Shown: positions 54,539-64,000, counted from the first letter of the stretch. The stretch is 64,000 nt of DNA from Streptomyces sp. STR69 (GCF_024519455.1 NZ_JALJRY010000006.1:1-64000), one strand, 5' to 3'. The notes: generated by a model not told the origin, from the letters alone. Program-made: numbers and translations.

Positions 54539-54540
54539 CC

Positions 54541-54582
54541 GGCTTCCGGCTTCTGGCTTTCGGCTTCCGACTTTCGGCTTCA
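54541..54582 (+). repeat. Six tandem 7-bp units before the hexosaminidase gene
   Basis: GGCTTCC, GGCTTCT, GGCTTTC, GGCTTCC, GACTTTC and GGCTTCA follow one another without gaps, ending at the ribosome site AAGGAAGG. The array sits in the leader between the DasR-like site and the start codon. Confidence 0.85.
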
Positions 54583-54597
54583 AGGAAGGCACCGCTT

Positions 54598-56199
54598 GTG
54601 AGACACCTTGTGAGACAGCGCCACAGAACGACCCGCCTCCTCGGTTCGCTGCTGCTCGTCGCCGCCGCGAGCGTGTCCGTGGTCGGCGCCGCACCCTCCG
54701 CCGCGCCCGCCGCGGTGACCCCGCTGGGCCGGGTGGTCCCGGCGCCCGCGTCCGTCGCCCCCGGCGGACAGCCGTACCGGATCACGAGCGCCACCCGTAT
54801 CCGCGTCGGCGAGTCACGCGAGTCGCGCCGGATCGGCGAGTACCTCGCGGGCATACTGCGCCCCTCCACCGGCTACCGGCTGCCGGTCACGTCCCGGGGC
54901 AAGGGTGGTATCCAACTCCGGCTGTCCAAGGGCACGTTCGGCGCCGAGGGCTACCGGCTCGTCAGCGGGACCTCCGGAGTCACCATCACCGCGAGCAGGC
55001 CGGCCGGGCTCTTCCACGGCGTCCAGACCCTGCGCCAACTCCTGCCCGCCGCCGTCGAGAAGAACTCCGTGCAGCGCGGACCCTGGCAGATCGCGGGCGG
55101 CACCATCGAGGACTCCCCGCGCTACGCCTACCGCGGCGCGATGCTCGACGTCTCCCGGCACTTCTTCACGGTCGCCCAAGTCAAGCGCTACATCGACGAG
55201 TTGGCCCTCTACAAGATCAACGAACTGCATCTGCACCTCAGTGACGACCAGGGCTGGCGCATCGCGGTCAACTCCTGGCCCCGCCTGGCGACTTACGGCG
55301 GCTCGACCGAGGTCGGCGGTGGCGCGGGCGGCTACTACACGAAGGCCGACTACAAGGAGATCGTGCGGTATGCGGCCTCCCGCTTCCTCGAAGTGGTCCC
55401 CGAGATCGACATGCCGGGGCACACGAACGCGGCCCTCGCCTCCTACGCCGAGCTGAACTGCGACGGCGTGGCACCCCCGCTCTACACGGGCACGGACGTC
55501 GGCTTCAGCTCGCTGTGCGTCGGCAAGGACGTCACCTACAGCTTCGTGGACGACGTCATCCGCGAGCTGGCCGCGCTCACCCCGGGCCGCTATCTGCACA
55601 TCGGCGGCGACGAGGCGCAGTCCACCAGCCATGAGGACTACGTCAAGTTCATGGACCGGGTGCAGCCGATCGTCGCCAAGTACGGCAAGACGGTGATCGC
55701 CTGGCACCAGATCACCGGAGCGCATCCGATCAAGGGCGCCCTCGCCCAGTACTGGGGGCTCGACGACACCGACGCCGCCGAGAAGGCACAGGTCGCCGAG
55801 GCCGCGAAGAACGGCACCGGGCTGATCCTCTCGCCCGCCGACCGGGTCTACCTCGACATGAAGTACACCGAGGACACCCCGCTCGGCCAGGACTGGGCGG
55901 GCCTGGTCGAGGTGAAGCGGTCCTACGACTGGGACCCGGGCAACTACCTTGCCGGGGTGCCGTGTTCGGCGATCCGGGGGGTCGAGGCACCACTGTGGAC
56001 CGAGACCATCGTGACCGGCGCGAACATCGACTACATGGCCTTCCCGAGGTTGCCCGGCGTGGCCGAGCTGGGCTGGTCGCCGGCCTCGACGCACGACTGG
56101 GACACCTACAAGGTGCGGCTGGCGGCACAGGCCCCGCGCTGGGACGCGCTCGGGATCGACTACTACCGGTCACCCCAAGTGCCGTGGCCCGCAGGCTAG
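54598..56199 (+). CDS. Secreted GH20 beta-N-acetylhexosaminidase
   Basis: 533 aa from GTG at 54598, chosen for AAGGAAGG upstream. Signal peptide (LLGSLLLVAAASVSVVGAAPSAAPA), N-terminal GH20b domain to about residue 175, then the catalytic barrel with GAMLDVSRHFF, LHLSDDQGWRI, EIDMPGHTNAAL and the Asp338-Glu339 pair in HIGGDEAQ. Releases GlcNAc from chito-oligosaccharides outside the cell, completing chitin breakdown after the chitinase. Control by DasR is suggested by the site upstream. Confidence 0.94.
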   Translation: MRHLVRQRHRTTRLLGSLLLVAAASVSVVGAAPSAAPAAVTPLGRVVPAPASVAPGGQPYRITSATRIRVGESRESRRIGEYLAGILRPSTGYRLPVTSRGKGGIQLRLSKGTFGAEGYRLVSGTSGVTITASRPAGLFHGVQTLRQLLPAAVEKNSVQRGPWQIAGGTIEDSPRYAYRGAMLDVSRHFFTVAQVKRYIDELALYKINELHLHLSDDQGWRIAVNSWPRLATYGGSTEVGGGAGGYYTKADYKEIVRYAASRFLEVVPEIDMPGHTNAALASYAELNCDGVAPPLYTGTDVGFSSLCVGKDVTYSFVDDVIRELAALTPGRYLHIGGDEAQSTSHEDYVKFMDRVQPIVAKYGKTVIAWHQITGAHPIKGALAQYWGLDDTDAAEKAQVAEAAKNGTGLILSPADRVYLDMKYTEDTPLGQDWAGLVEVKRSYDWDPGNYLAGVPCSAIRGVEAPLWTETIVTGANIDYMAFPRLPGVAELGWSPASTHDWDTYKVRLAAQAPRWDALGIDYYRSPQVPWPAG

Positions 56200-56220
56200 T
56201 CGAGCTGCGTTCGTGAAAAG

Positions 56221-56259
56221 GGCGGGCACCCCGGGGGACCGTACCCCGGGGTGTCCGCC
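56221..56259. terminator. Bidirectional hairpin terminator
   Basis: A 16-bp stem, 56221-56236 with 56244-56259, beginning GGCGGGCACC and containing one G-T pair, between the GH20 gene and the end of desD. Confidence 0.9.
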
Positions 56260-56270
56260 TGTTTGTGGTG

Positions 56271-58049
56271 TCAGAACCCGGCGATGGGGTTCTTCAGGGT
56301 GCCGACGAGCTGGAGCGCGCCGGACGGGTCCGCCAGGTCCACCATCTGCTCGTTGTTGCGCAGTTGGAGACGGTTGAGGCAGGACAGGGAGAACTCGGGG
56401 GCGAACATGTCGTACTGCCGGAACTTGTCGGCGAGTTCGGGTGCCGAGTCCTGGTACTCGCGGGTGACCGCCGCGACCGTACGCCAGAAGTCGTCCTCCT
56501 CCAGGACGCCTTCGGCGGCCAGGTTGGAGGCGAGGAAGCGGAAGAAGCAGTCGAAGACATCGGTGAAGATCGACAGCAGCTTCTTGTCCTCGGGAACCTC
56601 GACCCGCAGCCGCTCCACAGTCGGCGGCAGCACCGCGTCCGGGTCCATGACGGCGATCTCCTCGGCGATGTCCTTGTAGATCGCGCGCTGGACGACACCG
56701 TCCTTGAGGACGAGGATCACGTTCTCGCCGTGCGGCATGAAGACGAGGTCGTAGGCGTAGAAGCTGTGCAGCAGCGGGGTGAAGTACGCCCGCAGATAGC
56801 GCCGCAGCCACTCCACCGGGGTCAGCCCCGACCACTCGATCAGCGCGCCCGCGAACGACGCGCCCTCGTGGTCCAGGTGCACCAGCGAGGCCATCGTCGC
56901 CAGGGACTCGCCGTCCCGGAGCGAGGACACCGGGCTCTCGCGCCACAGGGCGGCGAGCATTTTGCGGTACGGCGAGTAGCGGTCGGTGGCTGCCTCGTAC
57001 TCCAGATGCCGGTAGCCGACGGCGGCCCGCTCGCGGATGATCGACAGGCCGGTGGACTTCAACACCGGGTCGTTGTCGATGAGTTGGGCGAGCCAGTCGT
57101 TGATCGCCGGGGTCGCCTCCATGTAGGCGGCCGAAAGTCCGCGCATGAAGCCCATGTTGATGACCGACAGGGCCGTCTTCACGTAGTGCTTCTCGGGGTT
57201 CGACTTGTTGAAGAAGGTCCGGATGGACTGCTGGGCGAGGTACTCGTCGTCGCCCTCGCCGAGGCAGACGAGGTGGCCGCGGGCGACCTCGGCGGCGAAG
57301 GTGACGGTGAGCTTGTTCCACCACTGCCAGGGGTGGACGGGGATGAGGAGGTAGTCGTCGGGGTCGAGACCCTTCTCGGAAAGTGTGTCGCGGAAACAGT
57401 TCAGCGTCACACTTCCCAGCTCGTCCCGCAGGAAGGACTCGTACTCGATGCCCACACCCGCCGTGAACGCCGCCCGCGAGCGGTGCGCGGCCAGCCAGAC
57501 CAGCCGGACCGGGCTCGCGGTCTCGGGGGCGTACGAGAGGTACTCGTGGACGCCGAAGCCGAGCCGCCCGTTGTTGGCGACGAAGCAGGGGTGGCCCTCG
57601 GTCATCCCCGTCTCGATGGCCTGGAAGTCGCTCCGCACCAGCTCGGCGACCGGGGGCTGCGGCTTGGTGAGCTTGTAGCAGGTACCGGAGAGGGTGGAGG
57701 AGATCTCCTCCAGGTAGACCGGCAGGATCGCCTCGCTCAGACCGAGCGACTTCTGCAGTTCGATGAAGAACTCCAGTGCGGCGAGGGGGAGTTCGGTGCC
57801 GTCACGCTGCCGGTTGATGGAGTCGGCGTCGACCTGCCAGTGGTCGAGGGCGCGCCGGGTGGCGGTGAACCGGTAGCGGGTCAGACCGTCGTCGCTGCGG
57901 ACGACGTACAAGTCACCGTCTTTCTCGACCGGTTCAGGGCTGATCAGCCGCTCGTGCGCGAACTCCGCGAGCGCCTTGCGGATCAGCTGGCGGTTGGCCT
58001 TCTCCCAGCGCTCGGGGGAGAGATGGGCCACGGCGTCGGCGAGACTCAT
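56271..58049 (-). CDS. desD: Desferrioxamine synthetase DesD (NIS synthetase)
   Basis: 592 aa. IucA/IucC-type siderophore synthetase: GHPCFVANNGRLGFGVHEYLSYAPE, IPVHPWQWWNKL, STGLSIIRERAAVGYRHLEYEA and HGENVILVL active-site blocks. ATP-dependent trimerisation and macrocyclisation of N-hydroxy-N-succinylcadaverine to desferrioxamine E and related products. Last gene of desABCD; ATG overlaps desC. Confidence 0.96.
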   Translation of the reverse strand: MSLADAVAHLSPERWEKANRQLIRKALAEFAHERLISPEPVEKDGDLYVVRSDDGLTRYRFTATRRALDHWQVDADSINRQRDGTELPLAALEFFIELQKSLGLSEAILPVYLEEISSTLSGTCYKLTKPQPPVAELVRSDFQAIETGMTEGHPCFVANNGRLGFGVHEYLSYAPETASPVRLVWLAAHRSRAAFTAGVGIEYESFLRDELGSVTLNCFRDTLSEKGLDPDDYLLIPVHPWQWWNKLTVTFAAEVARGHLVCLGEGDDEYLAQQSIRTFFNKSNPEKHYVKTALSVINMGFMRGLSAAYMEATPAINDWLAQLIDNDPVLKSTGLSIIRERAAVGYRHLEYEAATDRYSPYRKMLAALWRESPVSSLRDGESLATMASLVHLDHEGASFAGALIEWSGLTPVEWLRRYLRAYFTPLLHSFYAYDLVFMPHGENVILVLKDGVVQRAIYKDIAEEIAVMDPDAVLPPTVERLRVEVPEDKKLLSIFTDVFDCFFRFLASNLAAEGVLEEDDFWRTVAAVTREYQDSAPELADKFRQYDMFAPEFSLSCLNRLQLRNNEQMVDLADPSGALQLVGTLKNPIAGF

Positions 58050-58576
58050 GCGGACACCGCCGTGGCGAGCAGGAACTGCTCCCGGGTGCAGAAGCTCAAC
58101 AAGGCCATTTTCTCCGGCTTCTGGATCTCACGCTCGGGCACGAACCCGACGGCTTCGTTCAGGGCGTGGACGGCGGTGTTGGACACGTCCGGTTCCACGA
58201 CGACACGCTCGACGGCCGGGTCCTCGAAGAGGCGGGCCATCACGGCGGTGATCACCGCACGGGTGAAGCCGTGGACGGGGGTGGCGGTGGCCGGCGTCAG
58301 GAAGTGCATCCCGACATCACCGGGCAACGGCTCGTACAGACCGACGAGTTCGCGATGCCGCGGGTCGTAGTACTCCATCAGGAAGACGGGCACTCCGTCC
58401 TGGAGCCCGAGCAGCGCCTGCTGGTGCTCGTCGGCCGCGATCTCCATGTAGGCGCGCTCGACGTCCTCCAGTTTCGCGTCCTGCATCATCCAGTACGCGG
58501 CCTTGGGATGGGTGACCCACCGATGCAGCAACTCGGCGTCCCGCAGCGGGTCCAGGGGGCGGAAGGTGAAGGTCAT
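58046..58576 (-). CDS. desC: DesC, GNAT-type acyl-CoA transferase
   Basis: 176 aa. Siderophore-type N-acyltransferase fold ([58 protein letters not shown]). Acylates N-hydroxycadaverine with succinyl- or acetyl-CoA. Coupled by ATGA overlaps to desB and desD. Confidence 0.95.
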   Translation of the reverse strand: MTFTFRPLDPLRDAELLHRWVTHPKAAYWMMQDAKLEDVERAYMEIAADEHQQALLGLQDGVPVFLMEYYDPRHRELVGLYEPLPGDVGMHFLTPATATPVHGFTRAVITAVMARLFEDPAVERVVVEPDVSNTAVHALNEAVGFVPEREIQKPEKMALLSFCTREQFLLATAVSA

Positions 58577-59850
58577 ACGGCGAACTCCTGGAACGCGATG
58601 GTCTGTTCGACCGGGTAGTACTCGGTGCCGAGCAGCTCACGGATGATGTACGAGTTCCGGTACGCGCCCATGCCCAGGTCCGGGGACGTGATGCTGTGCG
58701 CGTGGACGCCGGCGTTCTGCAGGAAGACGCCCCGGCCCGTGGTGTCGATCGAGTAGTTGCGCGCGATGTCGAAGTTGCCCCAGGAGTCGTAACGCAGCCG
58801 CTCGTGCACGGGCTTGAGGAACTCCGGCTCGGCGTACTTGTAGCCGGTGGCGAGGACCAGGCCCTGCGAGCGCAGGGTGTAGTCCTTCTCCTGCTCCTCC
58901 TGGCGCAGCGCCAGTTCGTAGACGCCGTCGCGGTAAGTGGCGTCGTTCAGCGAGGAGTTGGTGAGCAGCCGGGTGGGGACGGGTCCGCCGACCTTCTTCT
59001 GGTACAGCAGGTCGAAGATCTCGTTGACGAGGTCGCCGTCGATGCCCTTGAAGAGGCCCTTCTGCTCGGCCGTGAGGCGGTAGCGGGTCTGCTCGGGCAG
59101 CGCGTGGAAGTAGTCGATGTACTCCGGGGAGGTCATCTCCAGCGTGAGTTTCGTGTACTCCAGCGGGAAGAAGCGCGGCGAGCGCGTGACCCAGTTCAAC
59201 TCGTAGCCGTGGACGTCGATTTCACTGAGCAGGTCGTAGTAGATCTCGGCGGCGGACTGCCCGCTGCCGACCAGTGTGATCGACTCCTTGGCCTGCAACT
59301 CCGCTTTGTGGTGCACATAGCGGGAGTTGTGGATGAAGTCGCCGCCCAGTCCGGCGACGGCCTCCGGGAGATACGGCGGGGTACCGGTGCCGAGGACCAG
59401 GTGCCGGGCGCGGAAGACGTCACCGGCCTCGGTCCGGACGACGTAGACCTCGTCCTCGTACGTCACCTCCGACACCGTCGCGCTGAAGCGCACGTTGGAC
59501 AGCCTGTTGGCGGCCCACCGGCAGTAGTCGTCGTACTCGACCCGCAGCGGATAGAAGTTCTCGCGGATGTAGAAGGGGTACAGACGCCCCTTCTCCTTCA
59601 GGTAGTTGAGGAAGGAGTACGGCGAGGTCGGGTCGGCGAGGGTGACCAGGTCGGACATGAACGGGGTCTGGAGGTGGGCGCCGTCGAGGAACATGCCGGC
59701 GTGCCACTCGAAGTCGGGCTTCGAGTCCAGGAAGATCCCGTCGAGTTCGGCGATGGGCTCCGTGAGGCAGGCGAGGCCGAGGTTGAAGGGTCCGAGCCCG
59801 ATGCCCACGAAGTCGTAGGTCTTGGTGGCGGGTTCAGGAAGCGCGGTCAA
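58573..59850 (-). CDS. desB: DesB, cadaverine N-monooxygenase
   Basis: 425 aa. FAD loop [21 protein letters not shown] loop [16 protein letters not shown] and the ATGYKYAEP tail motif of lysine/ornithine-type N-hydroxylases. Hydroxylates cadaverine. The start codon at 59850 is a TTG, with GGGAGAG upstream, and overlaps the desA stop by 17 bases; a rare start that may set low translation. Confidence 0.95.
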   Translation of the reverse strand: MTALPEPATKTYDFVGIGLGPFNLGLACLTEPIAELDGIFLDSKPDFEWHAGMFLDGAHLQTPFMSDLVTLADPTSPYSFLNYLKEKGRLYPFYIRENFYPLRVEYDDYCRWAANRLSNVRFSATVSEVTYEDEVYVVRTEAGDVFRARHLVLGTGTPPYLPEAVAGLGGDFIHNSRYVHHKAELQAKESITLVGSGQSAAEIYYDLLSEIDVHGYELNWVTRSPRFFPLEYTKLTLEMTSPEYIDYFHALPEQTRYRLTAEQKGLFKGIDGDLVNEIFDLLYQKKVGGPVPTRLLTNSSLNDATYRDGVYELALRQEEQEKDYTLRSQGLVLATGYKYAEPEFLKPVHERLRYDSWGNFDIARNYSIDTTGRGVFLQNAGVHAHSITSPDLGMGAYRNSYIIRELLGTEYYPVEQTIAFQEFAV

Positions 59851-61276
59851 GGGACTCTCCCAGGTACTGCTCGGCGTGGCCGGCGATCAGGTCGAGGACG
59901 GCGGCGATGTCGTCGGCCGTCGTCTCGGGGTTGAGCAGGGTGAACTTCAGGTAGTGGCGGCCCGCTACCTTGGTGCCCGCGACCACCGCGTCACCGGAGG
60001 CGAACAGGGCCTTGCGGGCGTACAGGTTGGCGCGGTCGATCTCGGCCGGGTCGGTGACGGCGGCCGGGATGTAGCGGTAGACGAGGGTGGAGAGCGTGGG
60101 CTCGACGACCACGTCGAAGCGCGGGTCGGCGGCCAGCAGCCGCCACCCTTCCTCGGCCAAGTCGCAGACCTCGTCGAAGAGTTGGCCGATGCCGTCGGCG
60201 CCCATCACGCGCAGCGTCATCCACAGCTTGAGCGCGTCGAAACGGCGGGTGGTCTGCAGGGACTTGTCGACCTGGTTGGGGATGCGCTCCTGCGCCATGC
60301 GGCGCGGGTTGAGGTAGTCCGCGTGGTAGGTCGCGTGGCGCAGGGTGTCGGCGTCGCGGACCAGCAGGGCGGACGAACTCACCGGCTGGAAGAAGGACTT
60401 GTGGTAGTCCACGGTGACCGAGTCGGCGCGCTCGATGCCGTCGATCCGGCTCCGGTGCTTGAGGGAGGCGAGCAGACCGCAGCCGTAGGCCGCGTCGACG
60501 TGCATCCAGACCCCGAACTGCTCGCACAGGGCGGCGATTTCGGGCAGCGGGTCGATGGAGCCGAAGTCGGTGGTACCGGCGGTGGCGACGACGGCCATGG
60601 GCACAAGACCGGCGTTCTTGCAGCGCTCCAACTCCCGGGCGAGCGCGACGGTTTGCATGCGCTTGTCGGCGCCGACGGGTATCGACACGACGGCGTCCTG
60701 CCCGAGGCCCAGCAGTTTCGCGGACTTCTTCACGCTGAAGTGGCTGACCTCGGAGGCGAAGATACGCAGTTCGGCGAGTGTGTCGCTCTTCGCCTCCTCG
60801 CGGGCCAGCAGCAGCGCCTGGAGGTTGGACTGGCTGCCGCCGGAGGTGAACACCCCGTCCGCGTGCGGCCCGAGGCCGATCCGTTCATTCGTCCAGTCGA
60901 TCAGCTTGCGCTCGATGAGGGTGCCGCCGGCCGACTGGTCCCAGGTGTCCAGGGAGGAGTTGACGGCGGAGAGCACCGCCTCGCCGAGCACCGCGGGGAT
61001 GACGACCGGGCAGTTGAGGTGGGCGAGGTAGCGCGGGTGGTGGAAGTAGATCGCGTCACGCAGATAGACCTCGTCCAGCTCGTCGAGCACCGCGGCGGTG
61101 TCGTGGAGCGGGTGGTCGAGGTCGATGCGGTCGATGAGGGGGGAGAGGGCGTCGACCGTGACGCCGGTGAACGGCCGTTCGGTGGTGGCGAGTTTGGCCG
61201 CCACCCGCTCCACGCCTTCCGTCACGGAGCGGCGGTAGTGCTCCGCAGTCGTGTCATTGAGCAGGTGCGAGCGCAT
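59834..61276 (-). CDS. desA: DesA, PLP-dependent lysine decarboxylase
   Basis: 480 aa, ATG with GGAGGA upstream. Group II decarboxylase: [27 protein letters not shown] and the PLP lysine in [10 protein letters not shown]. Makes cadaverine, the first desferrioxamine precursor. The first gene of desABCD, with an iron box in its promoter. Confidence 0.96.
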   Translation of the reverse strand: MRSHLLNDTTAEHYRRSVTEGVERVAAKLATTERPFTGVTVDALSPLIDRIDLDHPLHDTAAVLDELDEVYLRDAIYFHHPRYLAHLNCPVVIPAVLGEAVLSAVNSSLDTWDQSAGGTLIERKLIDWTNERIGLGPHADGVFTSGGSQSNLQALLLAREEAKSDTLAELRIFASEVSHFSVKKSAKLLGLGQDAVVSIPVGADKRMQTVALARELERCKNAGLVPMAVVATAGTTDFGSIDPLPEIAALCEQFGVWMHVDAAYGCGLLASLKHRSRIDGIERADSVTVDYHKSFFQPVSSSALLVRDADTLRHATYHADYLNPRRMAQERIPNQVDKSLQTTRRFDALKLWMTLRVMGADGIGQLFDEVCDLAEEGWRLLAADPRFDVVVEPTLSTLVYRYIPAAVTDPAEIDRANLYARKALFASGDAVVAGTKVAGRHYLKFTLLNPETTADDIAAVLDLIAGHAEQYLGESLDRAS

Positions 61277-61308
61277 GTGGGGGTCCTCCGGTGGGGACGG
61301 GTTTGAAC

Positions 61309-61327
61309 TTAGGTAAGGCTAACCTAA
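61309..61327. promoter_or_regulatory. Iron box (DmdR1/DtxR-type) ahead of desA
   Basis: TTAGGTAAGGCTAACCTAA, a 19-bp near-perfect palindrome matching the DmdR1 consensus, 33 bases before the desA start. Iron-loaded DmdR1 should repress the des operon. Confidence 0.93.
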
Positions 61328-61376
61328 CTTAGATCTTTCGGAACCTACCCCTCCCGTGACTGCCGTCACTCGCGTC

Positions 61377-62198
61377 TCACTCGGCTTCGCGCAACTGCTC
61401 CTCACTGAGCCCCTGCCGCCAGTACCCGACGAAGGTCACCCGCCGCCGGTCGAACCCGCGCTCACCCACGAAGTGCCGCCGCAGCGCCTTCACTTGACCG
61501 GACTCGCCCGCGATCCACACGTACGGCCGCTCGGCGGACGGGAGTTGGGCCGCACGCAGGGCGCCGAGGGTCATGGGGGACCCCTCGGCACCCTCGTCAT
61601 CGCGCACCAGCCAGGTCACCTCGACGTCGGCGGCGGACACCAAGTCCTGCACATCACCGGCATGTTGGACCTCAAGCCACACCCGCGCACGGATACCGGC
61701 GGGCAGCGCTTCGAGGATGGCGGACACGGCCGGCACGGCGGTCTCGTCGCCCCAGAGCACCACGAGATCGGCGTCCTCCGGCGGCCGGAACCGAATAGCC
61801 CGATTGTCCGCGACAGCCGGCCCGAGCAGCACGACCCGGTCCCCGGCGGAGGCACGTGAAGCCCACCGGGAGGCGGGCCCGGCGGGTTCGTGAAGCACGA
61901 AGTCGATGTCGATCTCGTCGGGTTCGCGGCGCAGGGCGCGAAGTGTGTACGAGCGCATCACGGCCCGTACGTCGTCCGGCAGTTCACGCCACGCCTGCCA
62001 CCACCCGTCACCGAGTCCGTACGGCACGGCGGGCTCACGCTGGCCGGGGTGGGGAAGGAACAACGACAGGGACTGATCACACCCGTCGGAAAAGAAGTAC
62101 GCCAGGTCGTCCCCACCAAAGGTGACCCGGACGACAGACGGCCCGAGCCGCTCCGTCCGCACGACGTGGAGTGAGAAGAAGCGGAACGGGACGGGCAT
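61377..62198 (-). CDS. Siderophore-interacting FAD-dependent ferric reductase
   Basis: 273 aa. FAD-binding RSYTLRALRREPDEIDIDFVLH, the middle ASAGDRVVLLGP and the SIP C terminus YVWIAGESGQVKALRRHFV. Reduces ferric siderophore inside the cell to free iron. Lies between desE and desA as in S. coelicolor (SCO2781; some authors call it desF). GAAGGAA precedes the ATG. Confidence 0.93.
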   Translation of the reverse strand: MPVPFRFFSLHVVRTERLGPSVVRVTFGGDDLAYFFSDGCDQSLSLFLPHPGQREPAVPYGLGDGWWQAWRELPDDVRAVMRSYTLRALRREPDEIDIDFVLHEPAGPASRWASRASAGDRVVLLGPAVADNRAIRFRPPEDADLVVLWGDETAVPAVSAILEALPAGIRARVWLEVQHAGDVQDLVSAADVEVTWLVRDDEGAEGSPMTLGALRAAQLPSAERPYVWIAGESGQVKALRRHFVGERGFDRRRVTFVGYWRQGLSEEQLREAE

Positions 62199-62224
62199 GG
62201 GGTTCCTTCAGAGAAACGGGAGGG

Positions 62225-62280
62225 GATGCGCCCCAAAGGGGCGCGGGGAACTGCGCGACCAGCCCCCACCGGCCCGCAGC
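62225..62280 (+). repeat. Dispersed GC-rich intergenic repeat, copy C (short form)
   Basis: GCGCCCCAAAGGGGCGCGGGG followed by CTGCGCGACC and AGCCCCCACCGGCCCGCAG. It keeps the outer blocks of copies A and B but lacks the internal GCGGCTCCGCCGCGTGGGCGCG part. Located between desE and the ferric reductase gene. Confidence 0.75.
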
Positions 62281-62307
62281 TCCCCACAAAGTGCAACCAC
62301 CCCAAAT

Positions 62308-63357
62308 TCAGCTGACCTTCTTCGCAGATTCGATCGCCTTCGCCAGGCTCTCCACCATCGGCACACACTTGTCGTACGACAGAATCGGCTCGGGCGACCG
62401 CGAGATGACCTGCCCCGCCTTGACCGCAGGCAGCGCCTTCCACGTGGCCTCAGTGATGTCCGCGGGCTGAATCGTCGCGGACCGGTCGTCCATCATGATG
62501 ATGTCGGCCGGGTACTTGTCCGCGTTCTCCCAGCTGAGGTTCTCGTACCAGCCACCGCTCGCCTTGAGCGCAGCCGCGGACGGCTCGACGAAGTTCACGC
62601 CGAGTGCCCTGTAGTACTCCAGGTCGACGGAGAGGTTGGACCCGGAGACGTAGAACACCGTGTCCGCCGCCGAACCGGCCAGCACCTTGATCTCGGGGCG
62701 CGACTTGGCCGCCTTGCGCAGTCGCTCCGAGGCCTCCTCGAAACGCTTCTTGGCGTCGGTGACCTTCGTGGCCGTCATGTCGGCGCCCAGCGACTCGGCC
62801 AGCTCCCACATGCGCTGGAGCGGCGTGGTGAGCTGGCGGTCGAACACGGAGACGGCGGCGCTCGGCGCCAGCTTGGCGATCTTGTCCTTGGACTCCTCGG
62901 GGACGTACCAGAGGGTCCCGGCGGCGTCGAACGTGGTGGTGAGGAGGACGTCGGGGGCGAGGGTCGCGTACTTCTCGATGTTGAACTGGCCCCAGGTGTT
63001 GCCGAGGATCGTGACCTTGCTGATGTCCATGTCGCCGGCCTGGACGTCGGGCTTGCCGTTCTTCAGCTCGGTCGGTCCGAAGACGCCCTTGACGGAGATG
63101 CCGTAGTCGTGGAGCGCGGCGCCGACGCCGACGAACGCGACGATGTTCGCGGGGATCCTGTCGAGCTTCACCGTGGTGCCGCGGTCGTCCTTGAAGGACC
63201 AGGGGCCGGACTTCTTCGCGGCCGTCGTCTCCTTGACCGAGCCACCGCTTTTCGCGTCGTCGTCGCCGCAGGCCGCGAGCACGGCGCCGAGGCCGAGGGC
63301 GCCGCCCGCGGCGAGGATGCCGCGGCGGGAGAGGTGAGTGGCACGGGCGTTGGACAT
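62308..63357 (-). CDS. desE: DesE, ferrioxamine-binding lipoprotein
   Basis: 349 aa from MSNARATHLSRRG; the longer upstream frame is not credible. Signal with RRGILAAGGALGLGAVLAAC, i.e. a lipobox with acylated cysteine. FepB-type binding protein: TVKLDRIPANIVAFVG, DVLLTTTFDAAGTLWYVPEE. Binds ferrioxamine for ABC import. An iron box lies upstream, so it is co-regulated with desABCD. Confidence 0.95.
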   Translation of the reverse strand: MSNARATHLSRRGILAAGGALGLGAVLAACGDDDAKSGGSVKETTAAKKSGPWSFKDDRGTTVKLDRIPANIVAFVGVGAALHDYGISVKGVFGPTELKNGKPDVQAGDMDISKVTILGNTWGQFNIEKYATLAPDVLLTTTFDAAGTLWYVPEESKDKIAKLAPSAAVSVFDRQLTTPLQRMWELAESLGADMTATKVTDAKKRFEEASERLRKAAKSRPEIKVLAGSAADTVFYVSGSNLSVDLEYYRALGVNFVEPSAAALKASGGWYENLSWENADKYPADIIMMDDRSATIQPADITEATWKALPAVKAGQVISRSPEPILSYDKCVPMVESLAKAIESAKKVS

Positions 63358-63405
63358 GTGTGGCTGCTTTCGAACAGGGCGGAGTGCCCGCCGGACAATT
63401 CGAAG

Positions 63406-63424
63406 GTAGGTTAGCCTAACCTCA
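63406..63424. promoter_or_regulatory. Iron box (DmdR1/DtxR-type) ahead of desE
   Basis: GTAGGTTAGCCTAACCTCA, matching the DmdR1 palindrome apart from its outermost positions, 49 bases before the desE ATG and about 180 before the divergent partial gene. Confidence 0.9.
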
Positions 63425-63602
63425 CTAGATGTCCAGTGGGCGGGTGCCCGCCCGGCCGGGCCCGTGCCGGTGTCGTGCCGAGCCTGCGGGTGCGGCGCCG
63501 ATGCACTTTGGCTTTCAACCTCCTTGTCCCATCGGTCCGTTGTGATCATGCTCGTTCGTAGCGAGCTCTGCGCACTGATGTTCGGTGATATTCGGAGATG
63601 GA

Positions 63603-64000
63603 GTGGCTACCACGGTGGAAACGACGGATGTGGAAGCGGTGGTGCGAAGTGACGCGGCACTGCTGGAGGACGACCTCGCCGAGTTCCTCGGCTCGCTGAC
63701 CGCCCCGGCGCGGGCGGCGGCCTCCGTCTACGACACGGCACTACGACGTTCCCTGTACGAACCCGTCGCCGACGCCGTCGGCTCCAAGATCGGCCAGCAG
63801 GCGCTGCCCCCCACCGCCGCGACACCCGGCGGCCGGGCCCCGCTGCGCCCCTCGATGGTCTACTGGGCCTACCGCAACTACCGGGGTTTTCCGGGCGAGT
63901 TGGCCGCGGGGGACGACACGGCCGCCGAGCTGGACGTCGTCCGCCGCACGGCAGTTGCCGTAAGGATTCTGCTGAAGGCCGCCGTCGCCCTCGACGACAT
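63603..64000 (+). CDS. Polyprenyl-synthetase-like protein, 3' end beyond the window
   Basis: GTG at 63603 with GGAG five bases upstream; 132 codons are visible. The frame VATTVETTDVEAVV... continues through GRAPLRPSMVYWAYRNYRGFP and ends TAVAVRILLKAAVALDDI, which resembles the helix and first aspartate-rich motif (DDxxD) of class I isoprenyl diphosphate synthases. Only the first Asp pair is inside the window, so the assignment is tentative. Divergent from desE and not part of the siderophore pathway. Confidence 0.5.
   Translation, partial: MATTVETTDVEAVVRSDAALLEDDLAEFLGSLTAPARAAASVYDTALRRSLYEPVADAVGSKIGQQALPPTAATPGGRAPLRPSMVYWAYRNYRGFPGELAAGDDTAAELDVVRRTAVAVRILLKAAVALDD

Overview
This window is high-GC actinobacterial chromosome and almost certainly comes from a Streptomyces. 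The evidence is the strong G/C bias at third codon positions, the many GTG starts, GTGA/ATGA start-stop overlaps, a TTA codon in a recognisable adpA, a complete desferrioxamine cluster (desABCD with desE), the cellobiose cluster cebR-cebEFG-bglC with its operators, and the XRE/DUF397/ATPase module typical of the genus. From memory, the block desE...desD-hexosaminidase-glmS-adpA-orn-tRNA-His-cebR-cebEFG-bglC follows the Streptomyces coelicolor order SCO2780-SCO2798; I could not check this by alignment.

Layout. 0-9.4 kb: the end of a tRNA-Lys, a prim-pol-like gene running into it, and a tight three-gene minus-strand cassette (RecB/Cas4-like nuclease, unknown 532-aa protein, SF1-type helicase) below a PAP2 phosphatase. 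A histidine phosphatase and a large HTH/TPR-like regulator follow. 9.4-17 kb: a spermidine-synthase-like protein, a TetR/MFS efflux pair, an anchored protein, a response regulator/histidine kinase pair and a CBM2-GH18 chitinase. 17.2-23.8 kb: a galactoside-type operon (binding lipoprotein, two permeases, GH36 and GH42 glycosidases). 23.8-28 kb: a membrane protein, a histidine-ammonia-lyase homologue without its MIO tripeptide, and an XRE/DUF397/ATPase module whose ATPase is frameshifted. 28-34.1 kb: the cellobiose/cello-oligosaccharide system with two CebR boxes.

34.1-45.1 kb looks accessory. It holds a divergent protein kinase, two tandem giant LuxR (LAL) regulators and a minus-strand operon of alpha/beta hydrolases, a cupin and an SDR, plus a hydrolase remnant. 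It sits between cebR and tRNA-His. 45.2-56.2 kb returns to conserved genes: orn, adpA, a universal stress protein, an acetate-uptake-like protein, glmS, a Tat-exported phosphatase, a DUF4429-like protein and a GH20 hexosaminidase with a DasR-like site. 56.2-63.4 kb is the desferrioxamine locus, with iron boxes ahead of desA and desE. The window ends in a partial prenyl-synthase-like gene.

How the genes fit together: extracellular polysaccharide use (chitinase, hexosaminidase, beta-glucosidase, galactosidases, three kinds of sugar-responsive control) surrounds the developmental regulator AdpA and an iron-acquisition locus. The most unusual items are the nuclease-helicase cassette, the MIO-less lyase, two perfect DnaA boxes ahead of a two-component system, a low-GC patch inside the chitinase gene, and a three-copy dispersed intergenic repeat.
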